Source: Mucilaginibacter sp. SJ
GTDB taxonomy: Bacteria; Bacteroidota; Bacteroidia; Sphingobacteriales; Sphingobacteriaceae
Direction: 5' to 3'
Length of the DNA stretch: 64,000 nucleotides
Assembly: GCF_028993635.1 (NCBI RefSeq)
Contig: NZ_CP118631.1
Location: 3,100,001 to 3,164,000 of the forward strand
Numbering within the stretch: the stretch's first letter is position 1; every line of letters begins with the position of its first letter. This document shows positions 39,595-47,042 of this stretch, piece by piece. The notes beneath the pieces were generated by a model, which saw only the letters and a list, made by a program, of their open reading frames with translations, was not told the DNA's origin and did no database searches. Position numbers and translations under genes: made by a program.

Positions 39595-39707
39595 TTTGGT
39601 TTATTGAGGTTACGATAACGGGCATCGCAAATTTGCTGTCAATATAACAATTATTCTTCATGGAAAATATCTTTAGAAAAATCACTTTTAAGAAACAGTA
39701 CAAAGCG

Positions 39708-39758
39708 GTTCTGTAAGTCGAAGATTGCTTAATAGCCCCCCTTCGCAATGACGATATA
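39708..39758. repeat. Partial intergenic repeat of the GCAATGACG type
   Basis: The short gap between GH53 and the VCBS gene contains AAGTCGAAGATTGCTT and CCTTCGCAATGACG. The wording resembles the repeat seen at 52272-52378 (CATTGCGAGGAGCGG). It looks like a decayed half copy. Confidence 0.35.
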
Positions 39759-39759
39759 C

Positions 39760-40788
39760 TTATTTGCTGGATGGACCAATATGATATTGTTTACTGATGC
39801 TATCATAAGGAGCCATATGCCCATTGGTATTTCCCTGTTTATCAACAAAGGTTTCGCCCCAGCTAAAGGGCTCCCAAATAAAAGTGCCTTTAACTTTATT
39901 ACCAGGTAATGAAAAAGCTATATCATTTACCTCGCGTTTGCGCTGCGAATATTCAACCACTATCACATCCTGTTTATAACGGGTGTTGAGGTCGGTAAGG
40001 TTGTTGCGTAAACTATCCGGTGTGCCATGCCACTCGGGATAATATGATTGGCCAATGATATCGAAATTAACTCCGCGTTTGAGCATGTTATCTACAAAGT
40101 ATCTTGATTCTGCATTTTGCCCGCCGCAGGCAATATGCAGCATTACCCTGATATTGCTGCTCACACTTTTGACACTGTTAATGCCAGCCTTTAAAAAGCC
40201 AGCCAGGGTATCCAGGTTTTTGACACGGCCGTCGGGCCATAAAATGCCGTGGTTAATTTCGTTACCTACCTGCACCATATCGGGCAGCGTGCCCTGCTTT
40301 TTTAGGGCCAGCAAGGTAAGCCGGGTAAATGCCTTTATAGAATCCTGCAGTTGCTGGTTGTTGAGCTTTTTCCAGGCAGCAGGTTTGTATTGCTTACCGG
40401 GATCGGCCCAGTTATCACTGTAATGAAAATCGAGTAAGAAGCCCATTCCGGCTTTTTTAATGCGCAGAGCCATCTTTTTGGTATCTTCCAAACCACAATA
40501 GCCTTTTGCCGAGTATCCGCTATCGGCCTTAGGATTATTGAATATACGAAGCCGTACATAGTTAAAGCCATGATCTTTCAAAATGGTGAAAGGGTCCTTG
40601 TTTACGCCGTTATCATAAAACTTATGCCCCTCAGCTTCCAGCTGGGGGATAAATGAAATATCGGCGCCCATGATCTGCTTAAACTTAACCGGAACATTTT
40701 TGGCCGGCGAATATTTGTAGGCAGATAAAGCGCCGGTGCATACCAGGCTAATTGCTATTAATAGCAGTTTGTTTATTTTAATTTTCAT
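39760..40788 (-). CDS. GH53 endo-beta-1,4-galactanase
   Basis: The enzyme should cut beta-1,4-galactan, as in pectic arabinogalactan I. The TIM barrel starts with MGADISFIPQLEAEG, has YVRLRIFNNP and LLDFHYSDNWADPGKQ, the acid/base Glu in VQVGNEINHGILWP and the nucleophile Glu in VVEYSQ. All are GH53 hallmarks. The frame is open from 40809, but an ATG at 40788 gives a proper signal peptide (MKIKINKLLL to LSAYKY), so I use it. A -7 element (40807-40814) and an inverted repeat (40842-40860) lie upstream. The GH2 beta-galactosidase nearby could act on its products. Confidence 0.93.
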   Translation of the reverse strand: MKIKINKLLLIAISLVCTGALSAYKYSPAKNVPVKFKQIMGADISFIPQLEAEGHKFYDNGVNKDPFTILKDHGFNYVRLRIFNNPKADSGYSAKGYCGLEDTKKMALRIKKAGMGFLLDFHYSDNWADPGKQYKPAAWKKLNNQQLQDSIKAFTRLTLLALKKQGTLPDMVQVGNEINHGILWPDGRVKNLDTLAGFLKAGINSVKSVSSNIRVMLHIACGGQNAESRYFVDNMLKRGVNFDIIGQSYYPEWHGTPDSLRNNLTDLNTRYKQDVIVVEYSQRKREVNDIAFSLPGNKVKGTFIWEPFSWGETFVDKQGNTNGHMAPYDSISKQYHIGPSSK

Positions 40789-40806
40789 GTATCCCGCTTT
40801 GATAAT

Positions 40807-40814
40807 CAAAAATA
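40807..40814 (-). promoter_or_regulatory. -7 element of the GH53 gene
   Basis: The minus strand reads TATTTTTG, matching TAnnTTTG, 19 bases before the ATG at 40788. No TTG is present at the -33 distance. The inverted repeat further upstream suggests an activator instead. Confidence 0.45.
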
Positions 40815-40841
40815 CATAGTATATTAATCATAGCCCTGTAA

Positions 40842-40860
40842 AGGTTATCGAAATTAACCT
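40842..40860. promoter_or_regulatory. Inverted repeat upstream of GH53, possible activator site
   Basis: AGGTTATCGAAATTAACCT has perfect 6-base arms (AGGTTA/TAACCT) around a 7-base centre. It is about 27 bases upstream of the -7 element of GH53, at roughly -40 to -60. It also lies 60 bases before the divergent thioredoxin-like gene. Confidence 0.4.
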
Positions 40861-40941
40861 ACATCAACAAAATTCACACGCACATTATTTAATTTCATAT
40901 CGTAAAAGGAACTGCCATAAATGGCGCCAAATGCAATTATT

Positions 40942-41502
40942 ATGGATTTCACAGCATATCAGCAGCTATTTTTCGATATTTTGAATAGCCCTAATCCCCT
41001 GGCTCCGTACGACAACCCGGATTATTTAAATTATACAAAGCTCAATTGGTCGCGCCAGCAGCGCTGGCTAAAGGTTGGCGTACTGAACCCGGATTTGACA
41101 AATGCCATCGAAAAGATCAGCAAACCACAATTATGGACTGTTATTACTGAGGCCTGGTGCGGCGATGCTTCGCATACCATACCATTCCTGCATCGCCTTT
41201 CGGAACTAAACCCGCTTATTAAAGTTGATTACCAGTTAAGGGATTCGCCGCCATTTTTGATCGAGAGTTACCTTACCAATGGCACCCGGTCAATACCGAA
41301 GATCATTATTGCAGATGAACACAATCAGGACCTCGGTACATGGGGGCCGCGGCCGGCCGAATGCCAGCGATTATACCTTCAAATGGTTGAAGACCATATT
41401 GAAATGGGCGAGAAGAAGATAGCATTGCAGAAATGGTATAACGAGGATAAAGGTGAAAGTTTTCAGCTGGAATTTTTGTCCATCATTAATGCAACATTAT
41501 GA
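40942..41502 (+). CDS. Thioredoxin-family protein (PF14595-like)
   Basis: A protein of about 186 residues without a signal peptide, so probably cytoplasmic. It has a thioredoxin-like core: LWTVITEAWCGDASHTIPFLHRL (the active-site region with a single Cys, WCGDAS), then VDYQLRDSPPFLIESYLTNGTRSIPKIIIAD with the cis-Pro loop SIP. The second Cys of the classical CxxC pair is missing, so a standard disulphide reductase role is unlikely. The frame is also open from 40921; 40942 starts at MDFTAYQQLF. It is divergent from GH53. The function is unknown. Confidence 0.8.
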   Translation: MDFTAYQQLFFDILNSPNPLAPYDNPDYLNYTKLNWSRQQRWLKVGVLNPDLTNAIEKISKPQLWTVITEAWCGDASHTIPFLHRLSELNPLIKVDYQLRDSPPFLIESYLTNGTRSIPKIIIADEHNQDLGTWGPRPAECQRLYLQMVEDHIEMGEKKIALQKWYNEDKGESFQLEFLSIINATL

Positions 41503-41510
41503 TAACAGCA

Positions 41511-41538
41511 ATTCCGGGACAGATGATCTGCCCGGAAT
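41511..41538 (+). terminator. Hairpin terminator of the thioredoxin-like gene
   Basis: Arms ATTCCGGG (41511-41518) and CCCGGAAT (41531-41538) pair, with a further 4-base stem inside. A weak T-rich stretch (CATTATTT) follows on the plus strand. It lies between convergent genes and may serve both. Confidence 0.55.
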
Positions 41539-41566
41539 CATTATTTAAAACAAAAATAGCTTAGCT

Positions 41567-42667
41567 CTATTTTACCTTAAGTTCTTTGCCTGCTATATCT
41601 TCCCAGCGGTAATAGTGAAAAGTTTTATCGGTACTCATTACCACAAAAATGCCATGTTTAAAGGTACCATTTAAAGGAGTAGCAGTTACATCACTGCCGT
41701 CACTTTGTCTTGCTGCTACATTAGCTATCTTCAAAAGTTTGTGTTCAAAAGGGTTTGCTTTGGTACCTTCCCTACTGAAAACCTGGAAACGGTTGGCCCC
41801 CTGGTCAGATACAAGGATATATCCGGTTGTATCTGTCAGCTTATAAATCGAGATTCCTTCATGATCGGCATTAAAGCCCGTGGTGCCGAATATAGCCAGG
41901 CCCTGGTCGCCTTTTTCAGGGTCGGCATAATACTGGCGTACCCCTACCTGTTCGTCTGAGTAGTAGATGTACCCCAGCTCATTATCAACAGCTATTGATT
42001 CAATTTCTTTTTTGCCACTGTATTTACCAAACTTACGTACCAATGTAGCTTTAACATTGCCGGTACCATCATCTTCAAGCAAATATTGCCAGATATATCC
42101 GCCTGTTTGCGGACCATTTTTGCGGCCTGCGATGGCATACATTTTTCCATCTTTTGCAGTATAGATAGAGATGCCCATCAAATCCCGGTATTCAAAGCCG
42201 GTTTCGCCAACAAAGGCGTCAATACCGCCATTGTCTACGGGTTTCATATCAGGCAATGAATAGATCCGCAGTTTGTGGGTCATGCGCTCGGTGGTAATAG
42301 CAATATCGGTGGGTTTACCGCCAAGCATCAACCCATAGGCCAGGTCAACGTTGTTTGGCCGCTTTAAGCCACGAACAACCTTATCCTTAATAATTTTACC
42401 CTGCAGGTCGAACACATAAAGTGCGCCTTCGCTGTTTTTATCCGTGCCTATGATCAGGCTTTGAGCAGGATCGGCAGGATTGATCCATATAGCCGGATCA
42501 TCGGTATCGTACAATACCGGTTCCGTGATAACTACCGGTTTTATCTCGGGTGCTGTGCTGCCCGGGATGGTAAGCCCATTACTGTTGCGTATCTGGCTTT
42601 GGCCGCAAGCAGTATTACCTATGGCTACAGCAAATAATATATATGTTAATTTGCTTAATTTATTCAT
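41567..42667 (-). CDS. Beta-propeller phytase (3-phytase-like) lipoprotein
   Basis: The enzyme should remove phosphate from phytate (inositol hexakisphosphate). A 366-residue protein with a lipoprotein-type signal ending at Cys21 (GNTACG). The propeller shows family segments YDTDDPAIWINP, IIGTDKNSEGALYVFDLQGK, RPNNVDLAYG, EIESIAVDNELGYIYYSDEQVGVRQYY, DHEGISIY and YILVSDQGANRFQVF, whose acidic residues bind calcium in the known enzymes. It is the last gene of a group with a beta-helix lipoprotein and a TonB-dependent receptor. A hairpin terminator lies between it and the gene before (42679-42717). Confidence 0.92.
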   Translation of the reverse strand: MNKLSKLTYILFAVAIGNTACGQSQIRNSNGLTIPGSTAPEIKPVVITEPVLYDTDDPAIWINPADPAQSLIIGTDKNSEGALYVFDLQGKIIKDKVVRGLKRPNNVDLAYGLMLGGKPTDIAITTERMTHKLRIYSLPDMKPVDNGGIDAFVGETGFEYRDLMGISIYTAKDGKMYAIAGRKNGPQTGGYIWQYLLEDDGTGNVKATLVRKFGKYSGKKEIESIAVDNELGYIYYSDEQVGVRQYYADPEKGDQGLAIFGTTGFNADHEGISIYKLTDTTGYILVSDQGANRFQVFSREGTKANPFEHKLLKIANVAARQSDGSDVTATPLNGTFKHGIFVVMSTDKTFHYYRWEDIAGKELKVK

Positions 42668-42678
42668 CGATCATTATT

Positions 42679-42717
42679 AAAAAAAATGATCCTGCAAGGA
42701 AAGAGTGCAGGATCATT
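42679..42717 (-). terminator. Terminator between the beta-helix and phytase genes
   Basis: A perfect 12-base inverted repeat (AATGATCCTGCA 42685-42696, TGCAGGATCATT 42706-42717) has a 9-base loop. Read leftward the stem runs directly into a run of T (complement of A 42680-42686), so it has the form of a full intrinsic terminator. The phytase ATG is only about 12 bases beyond the T run. Confidence 0.8.
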
Positions 42718-42730
42718 GCCATGATTTAAT

Positions 42731-43984
42731 TTATTTTGTTCCGAAAGCGCCGATGTAATTAGCCGGGTCAGGAGATACATAATTTATCCCGCTTACAGTA
42801 ATACCCGCAGCATGATGACGGGTAAAGTTGGTTATGCCCTTATTTAAAGCCGGTGAACCGCTTTGTAAATGAAAATCCCAGTTGATATCGTAAACAGCGT
42901 TCAATACCGGGGTTGATTCAGGGTAGTTCACAAATTTAGGATCGTTATCACCTGCCTGAGTACCTCTGATTTCATTAACTCCGCCAATAATATCTTTTGA
43001 TGGCTGAAACTGATTTACCGTAGTTTGATCGTAGCCGTAGTAAAAATTATTGCTGATCACGGTACGTTTATCTTCGGTTGATTTGGTGTCGCGTTTGATA
43101 CCAAAACGTGTGTTTGCAAACAGGTTGTTGTAAATATCCGCATGAACGTTGTTTTCCAGCCAGATAGAACCGCCCTTTGCCGATGGCCTGCGCCAGCCGG
43201 TATTTACCATGGTGTTATTATAACAGATGATGTAAGCCTGCGGCGTACGGTCGCCCGAGTTCGATAACTTCAGTGCATTGGTGTTGGCGCTGTAAACCAG
43301 GTTAAAGCCAACGTCTGCCAAACAGCCCGATTTAAAGTTCATGGCCTCACCGCCTGTTACCCCTGTGGTATAAAAAGTATTGTTGGCAAAAATGATCTTG
43401 CCCCCCTCAATATAAGTACAATCTTCTTGGAAATTACGCACAGTTGAGTTTACTACAATCAGTTTACCATTCACATTTGAAAACCACAATGCGGGTACAT
43501 TTTCGCCGGCTACAGCTTTGTAAAGGCCTTGTTTTACCGAAGTTGAAGCATCAGAAGTAGTATTACCGCCATACTCTAAAATGGTATGGTCAAGTACCAG
43601 CTCGGCGCAGGTTTTAGCGGCAAGAATCCCGCCCCACATTTTCCCAAACTTTTTGGCATCGGTACGATACGCAGCGTTTACTGTTATCCTTACCGGGTTT
43701 TCGGCGGTACCTAATGAATACAGGTTACCTTTTACTATAAATTCCGGCTTGGCAATGGTATCCATCAATACGGTTACCCCCTCTTCAATAGTAAGTGATT
43801 TACCTTCGGGAATAATAATATCACCTTTAATGATCTGTGTGCTTCCTTTTGCCCAAACGCCTGATACCTCGCCGCTTGCCGATCCGTCGCCCGAGCTTGC
43901 ATCAACATCAAGGTTAGCTTTCCTGCAACTGCTAAAGGCTATGGCCGATAGCAGCACTGCCGCGAATATTTGTTTTAGTTTCAT
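42731..43984 (-). CDS. Secreted right-handed beta-helix lipoprotein
   Basis: A 417-residue lipoprotein (signal ending at Cys20, FSSC). The body is a series of short strands typical of a parallel beta-helix, for example IIKGDIIIPEGKSLTIEEGVTVLM, FIVKGNLYSLGTAENPVRITV, ELVLDHTILEYGG, LIVVNSTVRNF and AYIICYNNTMVNTG. This resembles pectate-lyase-like or right-handed beta-helix surface proteins without obvious catalytic residues. It sits between the TonB-dependent receptor (34 bases) and the phytase gene, the place a SusD-type binding lipoprotein would normally take. A phytate-binding or capture role is an inference only. Confidence 0.75.
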   Translation of the reverse strand: MKLKQIFAAVLLSAIAFSSCRKANLDVDASSGDGSASGEVSGVWAKGSTQIIKGDIIIPEGKSLTIEEGVTVLMDTIAKPEFIVKGNLYSLGTAENPVRITVNAAYRTDAKKFGKMWGGILAAKTCAELVLDHTILEYGGNTTSDASTSVKQGLYKAVAGENVPALWFSNVNGKLIVVNSTVRNFQEDCTYIEGGKIIFANNTFYTTGVTGGEAMNFKSGCLADVGFNLVYSANTNALKLSNSGDRTPQAYIICYNNTMVNTGWRRPSAKGGSIWLENNVHADIYNNLFANTRFGIKRDTKSTEDKRTVISNNFYYGYDQTTVNQFQPSKDIIGGVNEIRGTQAGDNDPKFVNYPESTPVLNAVYDINWDFHLQSGSPALNKGITNFTRHHAAGITVSGINYVSPDPANYIGAFGTK

Positions 43985-44018
43985 TGTAATGCCTTTTATT
44001 TATGGTTGATAAATTATT

Positions 44019-46787
44019 TTAAAGTTTGTATCGAACACCTATCAGGTAAGTTTGCTTATAGTAGTCACTACGGATTAAGGTTTGCCCGTTTGATACAATA
44101 TTATCATCCTTAAGTGTTGAATTTTCAGGGTTTGTACCTTTCAGGAACAATTTAGCCGGAGTATTAAGCAGGTTGCCCGCTTTGATAAATACGCTCAGGT
44201 TGTTTTTGAAATGTTTTTCAGCCGATACATCCATCTGGATAAAGCCTCGCTGCCAAAGGTCGTTATTCACAAACTGCGATACAGTGTTGATACGCGGACC
44301 GGTATAAGCTCCGGCAATTTGTGCATCCCAGCCCTTCTTAGTGTCTTTATACAATAATGATAGGTTAGCGATATGCTCTGACTGACCATATAAAGGCCTG
44401 GTTTGATTTACTGAAACTTTGCGGGTATCGCCATTAGCATCAGTCATATAAGCGTCTTTAGGCGTAGTGATGCGCGAGTGCGTATAAGTATAATTTGCTT
44501 TCACACCAAACTTGCTGAAGAATTTAATGAAATCAAGCTCAAGTCCATAGTTTTTAGCTGTACCAAAGTTACCCGGCACGTAATAAGTATCCTGCCCCCG
44601 TGTGGCATCAGCCTGGAAGCTATATTCTATCGGGTTTGTGATCCTTTTGTAAAACGCGCCCGCTAACAATTGCATACTTGCGTCAGGGAACAGCTCATAC
44701 CTTAAATCATAGTTATCGGCAACAGCATGTTTAAGGTCGGGGTTACCACGCTCGTTATATTCGTCACCAATTCGTCCGCCTGGGATAAGCTCATAAAAGC
44801 CCGGACGGTTAACTGATTTGAAGTAGGAAGCATGAAACTGTTGTTTATCTGTTAAAAAATATTTCAGTGTTAAGCTTGGCAATACATCGGTATATTTCTG
44901 ATTTCCGGTTGGCCTTGACTCGCCCTGTGGGAAAAGCATCCTGTACCCCTGATCAGTGTGTTCTACACGTGCACCACCAACTACCTGGATGGTTTTTGTA
45001 GTAAACTTAAACATACCATATCCTGCGCCTATCTTTTCAGATGCGTCATTGGTTAAGGAGTTATTTACAGCACCACCCGGGTTGGTTACGTTAAAGTTCA
45101 GCTGGGTATAATTCGTGAAATCGGTACCATATAAGGCACCCGGATTGGTTGCAGTAAGATTGTAATTGTTATAGAAGCTGCTGCGTTCTTTATCGCGGTA
45201 TAAACCACCGGCAGAGAAATCAACATGAACACCTCCAATTGGCGCAGTATAAGTAAGATCAAGGTAACCGGCTTTATCTTCATCAGTATTACGCTCCCAG
45301 CGGTGGGTAAGCGAAGTACCGTTAGTGAGATAAGTGCGCCTGTCGACAAAGTTTTCGCGCACGCCGTTTAAGCTGATGGTGGTATTATTGGGCACTTCGT
45401 TTTCGGCCGAAGAATAAACTGCCGACCACTGTACTTTAAGTTTATCATTAAATAACTTATGATCACCACGTAGCGTTCCGCTGTAAATTTGTTGCTCGGT
45501 AAAGCGGCTGCGGGTTGAATAACCTAACTGGGCATTTCCTTTATCCGGGTCGTAATCAGTTGAAAAATTGGTAGATTTTTCGTCACGGACCTGGATGTTG
45601 GTTAAGTTAACATAGGTGTTAAACAAGCTCAGTTTATTGCGGTTGTCTATCACATAATCAACTTTTGAAAATAAACCGTAACGTTTTTGCTGTTCAGAGT
45701 ATTCCCTGTCGGCCCGGCTGGTAACTGCGGCGTACTCGGCTGTTGGTACTACCTTGGTGCTATAAAACACGCTGTTGCTGCCACGATAGGTGTTCTGGTA
45801 ACTTCCGGCTACTAATACGCCCAGCTTATTATTAAAAAAGCGCTGGCCTAACGACAGGCTACCAACAACATTTGGCGCAGGGTGCTTAAGCGAATAATCT
45901 AATGTTCCCTTGCCAAAATCAGCCTGAGTTGCCTGATATGCCTTCCCATTTACTTCATAAGGCGACTTGTGGTTAATACCTGAATAATCGTAGCTCATAA
46001 ATTTACGATCAATCAGTAACTGGCTGTAACCACCCGCCAAATTAGCGTTTATCTCAAATCGCTCCGGGGCATCTTTCATTACCATGTTAACAACGCCGCC
46101 AACAGCATCGCCTTCCAGGTTTGGAGTAAGGGTTTTATAAACTTCCAGTCGCGATAGCAGGTCTGAAGGGAAAATATCAAGCGGTACATAACGGTATTTG
46201 TTATCAGGGCTTGGTATTTTAACCCCGTTTACCAGCGTATAGTTATAGCGCTTATCCATACCGCGTAAAATAGCATATTGACCATCGCCGTTAGTATTAC
46301 GCTCAACCGATACACCAGATACGCGGGAGATCACATTGGCCACTGTTAAATCGGGAGATACTTCGATAGCCCTGCCCGATACGACGTTCATTACCTGTGT
46401 GGCCTGCTGCTCAATGCGACGGGCCGTTCTTTCAGTCGAGCCATTTTTTTGTGACACCACGCTGATTTCCTGCAACTGCTTGTTTGCCTCTTCGAGATAT
46501 ATCTTCAGATGTGGGTTGTCATCTTTGGATATTTCAATCTGTTGGGTTGCGGTTGTGTATAAAACATAAGATACCCTAACAGTATAAGAACCCTTGAGAA
46601 CATCCTTTAATTCAAACGAACCATCCAGACCGGTGGTTGTGGCGATCTTCGTTCGGTCGAGGCTCACGGTAGCCCCTACCATAGGTTCGCCGGTTTTGCG
46701 GTCATAAACATGACCTTTTAGCTTGGTTGCGTTAGCGGCGGTAACGCACAAAAGCATGAACAATAATGTTTGTAAGTATTTTTTCAT
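44019..46787 (-). CDS. TonB-dependent outer-membrane receptor, probable phytate uptake
   Basis: A protein of about 922 residues. A signal peptide (MKKYLQTLLF to ANA) precedes a carboxypeptidase-regulatory-like domain (LKGHVYDRKTGEPMVGATVSL). A plug domain follows (TVANVISRVSGVSVERN, YAILRGMDKRYNYTLVNGVKIPSPD), then a 22-strand barrel ending in an aromatic-containing strand (YLIGVRYKL). It resembles FecA/CirA-type receptors, not SusC, and no SusD follows. The frame is open upstream to a TTG at 46832; ATG 46787 gives the natural signal peptide. Downstream genes encode a beta-helix lipoprotein and a beta-propeller phytase, which suggests import of phytate or inositol phosphates. Upstream is a TPR-HTH regulator in the same direction. 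Confidence 0.88.
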   Translation of the reverse strand: MKKYLQTLLFMLLCVTAANATKLKGHVYDRKTGEPMVGATVSLDRTKIATTTGLDGSFELKDVLKGSYTVRVSYVLYTTATQQIEISKDDNPHLKIYLEEANKQLQEISVVSQKNGSTERTARRIEQQATQVMNVVSGRAIEVSPDLTVANVISRVSGVSVERNTNGDGQYAILRGMDKRYNYTLVNGVKIPSPDNKYRYVPLDIFPSDLLSRLEVYKTLTPNLEGDAVGGVVNMVMKDAPERFEINANLAGGYSQLLIDRKFMSYDYSGINHKSPYEVNGKAYQATQADFGKGTLDYSLKHPAPNVVGSLSLGQRFFNNKLGVLVAGSYQNTYRGSNSVFYSTKVVPTAEYAAVTSRADREYSEQQKRYGLFSKVDYVIDNRNKLSLFNTYVNLTNIQVRDEKSTNFSTDYDPDKGNAQLGYSTRSRFTEQQIYSGTLRGDHKLFNDKLKVQWSAVYSSAENEVPNNTTISLNGVRENFVDRRTYLTNGTSLTHRWERNTDEDKAGYLDLTYTAPIGGVHVDFSAGGLYRDKERSSFYNNYNLTATNPGALYGTDFTNYTQLNFNVTNPGGAVNNSLTNDASEKIGAGYGMFKFTTKTIQVVGGARVEHTDQGYRMLFPQGESRPTGNQKYTDVLPSLTLKYFLTDKQQFHASYFKSVNRPGFYELIPGGRIGDEYNERGNPDLKHAVADNYDLRYELFPDASMQLLAGAFYKRITNPIEYSFQADATRGQDTYYVPGNFGTAKNYGLELDFIKFFSKFGVKANYTYTHSRITTPKDAYMTDANGDTRKVSVNQTRPLYGQSEHIANLSLLYKDTKKGWDAQIAGAYTGPRINTVSQFVNNDLWQRGFIQMDVSAEKHFKNNLSVFIKAGNLLNTPAKLFLKGTNPENSTLKDDNIVSNGQTLIRSDYYKQTYLIGVRYKL

Positions 46788-46829
46788 TTTGCGACGATTA
46801 ATGCAATTGTGATTTGCTTTTTGACGGCG

Positions 46830-46837
46830 CAAAGGTG
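46830..46837 (-). promoter_or_regulatory. -7 element of the TonB receptor operon
   Basis: The minus strand reads CACCTTTG, one mismatch from TAnnTTTG, about 43 bases before the ATG at 46787. No TTG or TTTG lies at the -33 distance, so the promoter probably needs an activator. Confidence 0.45.
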
Positions 46838-46866
46838 TTTAAACAACTCATACTTGCATTAATAAT

Positions 46867-46906
46867 AGCGTTACAAAAAGGAAACAGCGTTACATACAGC
46901 GTATAC
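46867..46906 (-). promoter_or_regulatory. Direct repeats TGTAACGCT upstream of the TonB receptor
   Basis: On the minus strand TGTAACGCT occurs twice exactly (complement of 46867-46875 and 46886-46894, 19 bases apart). A third related copy, GTATACGCT, is the complement of 46898-46906. They lie just upstream of the place where a -33 box should be. This is a typical place for activator sites; the TPR-HTH protein encoded next door is the candidate. Confidence 0.5.
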
Positions 46907-47042
46907 GCAACAGCAACACAAAAATATAATTAATTGATTTTCAATGATATAATAAAAACACAAACCGCCATTATCATTCAGTTACCGTTACATTAAGCAA
47001 ATGTTAAGCCTCAAAAACACAAGTAGATCAGCGGCAATTAAA

